Source: Sisyra terminalis
Taxonomy: Eukaryota; Arthropoda; Insecta; Neuroptera; Sisyridae
Assembly (NCBI GenBank): GCA_958496175.1
Contig: OY292275.1
Location: 63,813,701 to 63,877,700 of the forward strand
DNA: 64,000 nt
Direction of reading: 5' to 3'
A model generated the notes under the pieces. That model was not told where the DNA came from, made no database searches, and saw only the letters and a list, made by a program, of their open reading frames with translations. Position numbers and translations under genes: made by a program. Within the stretch, counting starts at the first letter, position 1; every line of letters starts with the position of its first letter. Shown piece by piece: positions 60,180-64,000 of the stretch.

Positions 60180-61552
60180 GGAAAATCTTCTTTCATTCCA
60201 AACTTTTGTATTCACTTAATGTTTTACAAGTACTACTTGTACTTCAATTTTATTTTATTTTTTTTCAAAAGAAATCAAGGGAAAAATGAATAATTTTTTC
60301 TCTAATCTCCATCAAGTTAGCACTGCTTTTTTGAACAAAGATCTAGTTACATATGAAAATGGTAGAATAGCGCAGATTAATAGCAGAGTGAGGGTTGAAA
60401 TAGTGTCTCTTTTGCTTGAAGCTTTTTAGCCGTGTACAAAATTGAAGTACAAATAAGAGGGGTGAAAGGGGTGCAACAGAAAATTTGCAGCCTAGGTGAT
60501 GATAATATTTCGACAGAAAAATGCTAATCAAGTCAAATGAAACACTTTGCTCAATCCAATTTGCATTTGATTGAGTTGTATTTAACGGACAGGCTTGAGG
60601 TCACGTGGAAAAACATTCCCCCGGTACCCCTCTCCCCCCGCTTCGACACACATATGATAACCAATAATAGGCACTAAATTGTACTTCAATTTTATTTTAT
60701 TTATTTTTTTCAAAAAAAATCAAGGAAAATAATAAGATGAAAAAATCGTTTGATTTTCCTCAAGTTTCATATAAAATTTTTATAATTTTTCGATAACATT
60801 AATACTTTTTTCTTTTATCTCTATCAAGATAATAATCTACATCTTAAAATGGTAGAGTAGCGCAGATTAGTAGCAGAGTGAGGGTTGGAGTAGTGTCTTT
60901 TTTGCTTGAAGTTTTTTAGCCGTGTACAAAATTGAAGTACAAATAAGAGGGGTGAGAGGGGGTGCAACAGAAAATTTGAAGCCTAGGTGATGATAATATT
61001 TCGATAGAAAAATGCTAATCAAGTCAAATGAAACACTTTGCTCAATCCAAATGGAAAATCTTCTTTTATTCCAAACTTTTGTATTCACTATATGTTTTAC
61101 AAGTAGTACTTGTACTTCAATTTTAATTTATTTTTTCAAAAGAATCCAAGGAAAAATGAAAAAAAATTCTCTAGTCTCCATCAAGTTAGCACTGCTTTTT
61201 TGTATAAAGATCTAGTTACATATGAAAATGGTAGAATAGCGCAGATTAGTAGCAGAGTGAGGATCAATTATATGTCTCTCTTGCTTGAAGCTTTTTAGCC
61301 GTGTACAAAATTGAAGTACAAATAAGAGGGGCAAGAGGGGTTGCAACAGAAAATTTGCAGTCTAGGTGATGATAATATTTCGACAGAAAAATGCTAATCA
61401 AGTCAAATGAAACACTTTGCTCAATCCAATTTGCATTTGATTGAGTTTTATTTAACGGACAGGCTTGAGGGCACGTGGAAAAACATTCCTCCGGTACCCT
61501 CCTCTCCCCCCCGCTTCGACACACATATGATAACCAATAATAGGCACTTAAT
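60180..61552 (+). repeat. Three tandem direct repeats, period about 435 bp
   Basis: The phrase TTGTACTTCAATTTTA recurs at about 60238, 60679 and 61109, and GTAGCAGAGTGAGG-type phrases follow each. Units 1 and 3 (60180-60676 and 61050-61552) share a 3' part, ending ACCAATAATAGGCACT, that unit 2 lacks. Units 1 and 3 also share GAAAATCTTCTTT at the start. The copies are similar enough that the duplication looks recent. Non-coding open frames appear in all units. Confidence 0.82.
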
Positions 61553-62247
61553 TAAACGAGAATCATATACGAAACATTTTCAATTATCTCAACGAATAAT
61601 TTGCAAACAGATGAGAGAACGTTTGAAACAATTTCGAAACTCGTACTTGAAACATTTAATTGAGTCCCGGATTGAAAATCAGATTATGTCCCCCCCTCCC
61701 CCATCCTGTAACTCCCTTGTTTCTATAGTCCATACAGTGGCGGCGGCCGCATTCCCAAACATCAACAGGAATATCGGGTAGTGAAAAGAAAATGGTAGCC
61801 AAGCGGGGTTTTTGATGTTTTACAATAATTTGAATATGGGTAAATGCATGAAGGGGGATGATGGAGGTTAGGCGGTGGGGTGGAATGAGGGAATCAATTT
61901 TGCAATTTCTCGTTTTACAATTTGTGCGGCAATTGGCGCAGGTATTTGCAAGCATATTTGCAATCATTTGATTTTCAAAACATGGCACACGCCATGTAAT
62001 CATATTATATAAATGTATACCGAAATTGCATTACGGAAATGAAGAACGAATTGTACATATCCTGTCCGAAATGCAAATTTGTGCAGTTTGTGCACAATTG
62101 TCTGTCTGTCTCTCTGTCGGTCTTGATTAACGGGCATTATTTAATGAGTTTGCAAGTTCGACTAATAGATGTGGGGGTGGGTTGGGGTGGTAGTGGGTGT
62201 TTGGAGCGCCTTGATTAATGCGATGTGTTCAAATGCAATTTTTGCAG
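61553..62247. other. Intron DNA before the turret exon
   Basis: Contains C-rich and G-rich patches (61690-61705, 62170-62200) and a CTGTCTGTCTCTCTGTC run at about 62100. Ends with the acceptor TTTGCAG. Confidence 0.45.
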
Positions 62248-62527
62248 TGATCTTTCGCGTTATTACACGTTTTCGCAAGAGCAGGAGTACATATGCACGC
62301 GGGGCGACAACTCGGGAATGCATCAGTGCGGCAATTTGCCGCCGTATCGCCACGGCGAAATGACTTGCAACGGAACGGCAATTCCGGGAAGTGCTAACGA
62401 ACCCACGAACACGTCCTGCGTTAATTGGAACCAGTACTATACGGAATGTGTGGGAAACGGGGACAACCCGTTCCAGGGAACCATCAGTTTCGATAATATC
62501 GGATTGGCTTGGGTCGCAATATTTTTG
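62248..62527 (+). CDS. Ca-alpha1T: T-type calcium channel alpha-1, exon with domain I turret and pore helix
   Basis: One base completes a Pro codon, then 93 codons. DLSRYYTFSQEQEYICTRGD begins the extracellular turret, which has five cysteines (in YICT, HQCG, MTCN, TSCV and TECV) and two N-glycosylation sequons (NGT, NTS). VNWNQYYTECVG and FDNIGLAWVAIFL lead into the pore helix; the NWNQYYT…NPF and FDNIG motifs are shared with vertebrate Cav3. Donor GTGAGT at 62528, phase 0. The exon is conspicuously richer in G+C than the surrounding intron. No stop or frameshift. Confidence 0.96.
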
Positions 62528-62585
62528 GTGAGTAAAATTCGCGAGGAAAAATTTCCAAGAAAATCATTTTTCCGGTTGTTTCCAG
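62528..62585 (+). other. Very short intron (58 bp, phase 0)
   Basis: GTGAGT…TTTCCAG between the pore-helix exon and the selectivity-filter exon. The reading frame happens to stay open through it, but read-through would insert residues into the most conserved part of the pore. Confidence 0.92.
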
Positions 62586-62678
62586 GTTATTTCTTTGGAA
62601 GGATGGACCGATATAATGTACTACGTTCAAGATGCACACAGCTTTTGGGATTGGATTTATTTTGTTCTCTTAATTGTG
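62586..62678 (+). CDS. Ca-alpha1T: T-type calcium channel alpha-1, exon with domain I selectivity filter
   Basis: 31 codons. [20 protein letters not shown] contains LEGW, whose glutamate is the domain I contribution to the Cav3 EEDD selectivity filter. [11 protein letters not shown] is the start of S6. Acceptor GTTTCCAG ends at 62585, donor GTGAGT at 62679, phase 0. The rest of S6 and the I-II loop lie beyond the window. The glutamate and the following GW are intact, so the visible part has no sign of pseudogenisation. Confidence 0.96.
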
Positions 62679-63335
62679 GTGAGTAGATCCCAATTTTCCC
62701 AATTTCCGCTCTCGCAAAAATTCAAATCAATTTTCAGTGAAAAGCTTTGAGAGACTTGAAAGCCCTGAAAGCTTCGTTTTTTTTTTTGTAGAAAATTTGA
62801 AAAGAATTCAATAGCACGTAGCAAAGCTCGGCGAGATTCAAAAGCTTGATTGATGCACTGAATTGAACTGACCAACAAATGTAGCAAAGTTCACGGTGAC
62901 GTTGCTGATTTTCTCGCACTCAATTACAGTGCAAAAACCACCCCCCACCCCAATTTCATCCCTTCTTTTCGTAATATTCTCATATGCACCATAATCGTAT
63001 CAGGCGTCATATACACAAACTGGGAATGTAATTGCCAGATTCAATATCGCACCCGAGAAATGTATGACTCGCAAAAGCTTCATGAATTATTCAAAGCTCA
63101 TTCAAGACAAATATCATTTCAGATTATTGCGTTATTTGGTGCTTAACGTATTTAACTAACTTTTGTAATTTCTGCAATTATTATTATATAACCGGCAAAG
63201 TGAAGAGCTTTAAACGACATTTATTAAAAGCTCTCTTGTCGTAACTTTGTTTCACAACTCTTACACCAAATTTTTTTTCTCCAATAAATAAAATTAAATC
63301 ACTCAAATAAGTTTAAGATTTTTTGGGAATCAAGA

Positions 63336-63372
63336 AGCCTGATGAAGTTACCATACATAACGAAACGTAGCT
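63336..63372 (+). ncRNA. Hammerhead ribozyme-like motif (family A), single
   Basis: CTGATGA at 63339-63345, extra A, stem II GTTA/TAAC (4 bp; the fifth pair is lost as C·A), GAA 63362-63364, A-CG-U, A17 at 63369, stem I AGC/GCT 3 bp. The phrase after it (ATTTAATAAAAAACCGATCT) is the normal family A flank, and the leading flank TTGGGAATCAAGAAG is also typical. No inverted partner nearby. Confidence 0.65.
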
Positions 63373-63843
63373 ATTTGAATATTACAAATATTTAATAAAA
63401 AACCGATCTTAAACCATATGAATTATCTTTTTATCTATTAATAAAAGCTAAGATCTAAATTTTAATATCTATTAAATCCATCAGAAATCATAATTCAATC
63501 AGCCACTCTCTGATTGATCTATGCTCTCAATGCCAAATAGATTAATTCACGTCTTTATCTCGTAACATGAAAGGGATTACCCAACTTTCATCTGACATTA
63601 AATTTAATTCACATTGAAATTAATTCTCGTGAAAGACTTTCACAAAGTTCAAGTTAATTACGAAATTAATTAGACATATCTGTTGTAGATTATTTATAAG
63701 ATGTTTCAATATCGCAGCATCTCTATGTGAAGCTTTGATAACTCTTTTCAAACTAGAAACGGAAACTTTGCCATCCACACGTTTCGTGTGAATGAAATGT
63801 TAACCGAGAAAAAAGAAAATGAAAAACTTTAAAAATTGTCGCC

Positions 63844-63864
63844 TGAAAGCTCGAAGAGCTTTCA
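63844..63864. repeat. AAAGCTC/GAGCTTT mini-hairpin
   Basis: TGAAAGCTC, GAA loop, GAGCTTTCA: nine perfectly paired bases. Confidence 0.75.
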
Positions 63865-64000
63865 TTAAAAGGTGCAGGTTGGTTGGCGGGGCAAAAAAAA
63901 AAAAAGAAGCAAGAACGTCGGTATAATAAAAAGCCAACATATAATTCTGTGACCAATTTTTTTGTCACACATATATAATATAATTCATAAATTCCAAGAG

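Larger units (their letters stand above)
45043..62247 (+). other. Long intron of the calcium channel (17.2 kb, phase 2)
   Basis: GTAAGT donor, TTTGCAG acceptor. It is mostly transposon debris between 49 and 61.5 kb. The stretches 45043-46900, 46960-49120 and 50320-51340 contain homopolymer runs, microsatellites and unrecognised open frames, with no clear repeats apart from those listed. Confidence 0.85.
62679..64000 (+). other. Start of the next channel intron
   Basis: GTGAGT donor; no acceptor is assignable before the window ends. Contains one hammerhead-like motif and a mini-hairpin. Confidence 0.75.

Noticed and set aside
61407..61781. 124-codon plus-strand frame
   Set aside because: Starts inside the third tandem repeat unit and ends in C-rich low-complexity sequence. 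Not shared with the other units.

Overview
This window is eukaryotic, A+T-rich, intron-dominated DNA, most likely from an insect. The only gene I can identify is part of a T-type (Cav3) voltage-gated calcium channel alpha-1 subunit on the + strand. Its exon sequences read like insect Ca-alpha1T and vertebrate CACNA1G/H/I. I cannot place the species. The low G+C, large introns, Helitrons and dense miniature transposons fit an arthropod with a MITE-rich genome.

Five consecutive channel exons are visible: 33139-33259, 39010-39241, 44871-45042, 62248-62527 and 62586-62678. They join with matching reading phases into one uninterrupted protein of about 300 residues. It covers domain I from the segment just before S1 through S2, S3, S4, S5, the cysteine-rich extracellular turret, the pore loop with its selectivity-filter glutamate, and the start of S6. 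The N-terminal exons lie upstream of the window and the rest of the channel lies downstream. The introns are about 5.7, 5.6, 17.2 and 0.058 kb. The first 33 kb contain no recognisable exon.

Nearly everything else with structure is mobile-element debris. I see: a fold-back family with ends TAGACTGATTC (family 1; complete copies 4346-5474, 30210-31154, 52119-53090, plus fragments); a related fold-back at 25145-27351; another at 54732-55542; a 134-159 bp MITE present three times with perfect 8-bp target duplications; a TTAA-flanked piggyBac-like MITE present twice; two near-complete non-autonomous Helitrons and two further Helitron fragments; a rearranged repeat complex on both sides of the second exon; and several direct or tandem duplications.

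The most interesting signal is a set of eleven hammerhead-ribozyme-like motifs. They keep the catalytic core (CTGANGA, stem II, GAAA, then a cleavage-site nucleotide). Stems I and II change between three sequence families while mostly keeping base pairing. Eight of the eleven sit as inverted pairs inside long palindromes. Hammerheads of this kind are known from Penelope-like retroelements, so these palindromes are probably non-autonomous Penelope-related elements. I see no intact reverse transcriptase.

No rRNA or tRNA gene, CRISPR array, bacterial operon or confident promoter was seen.
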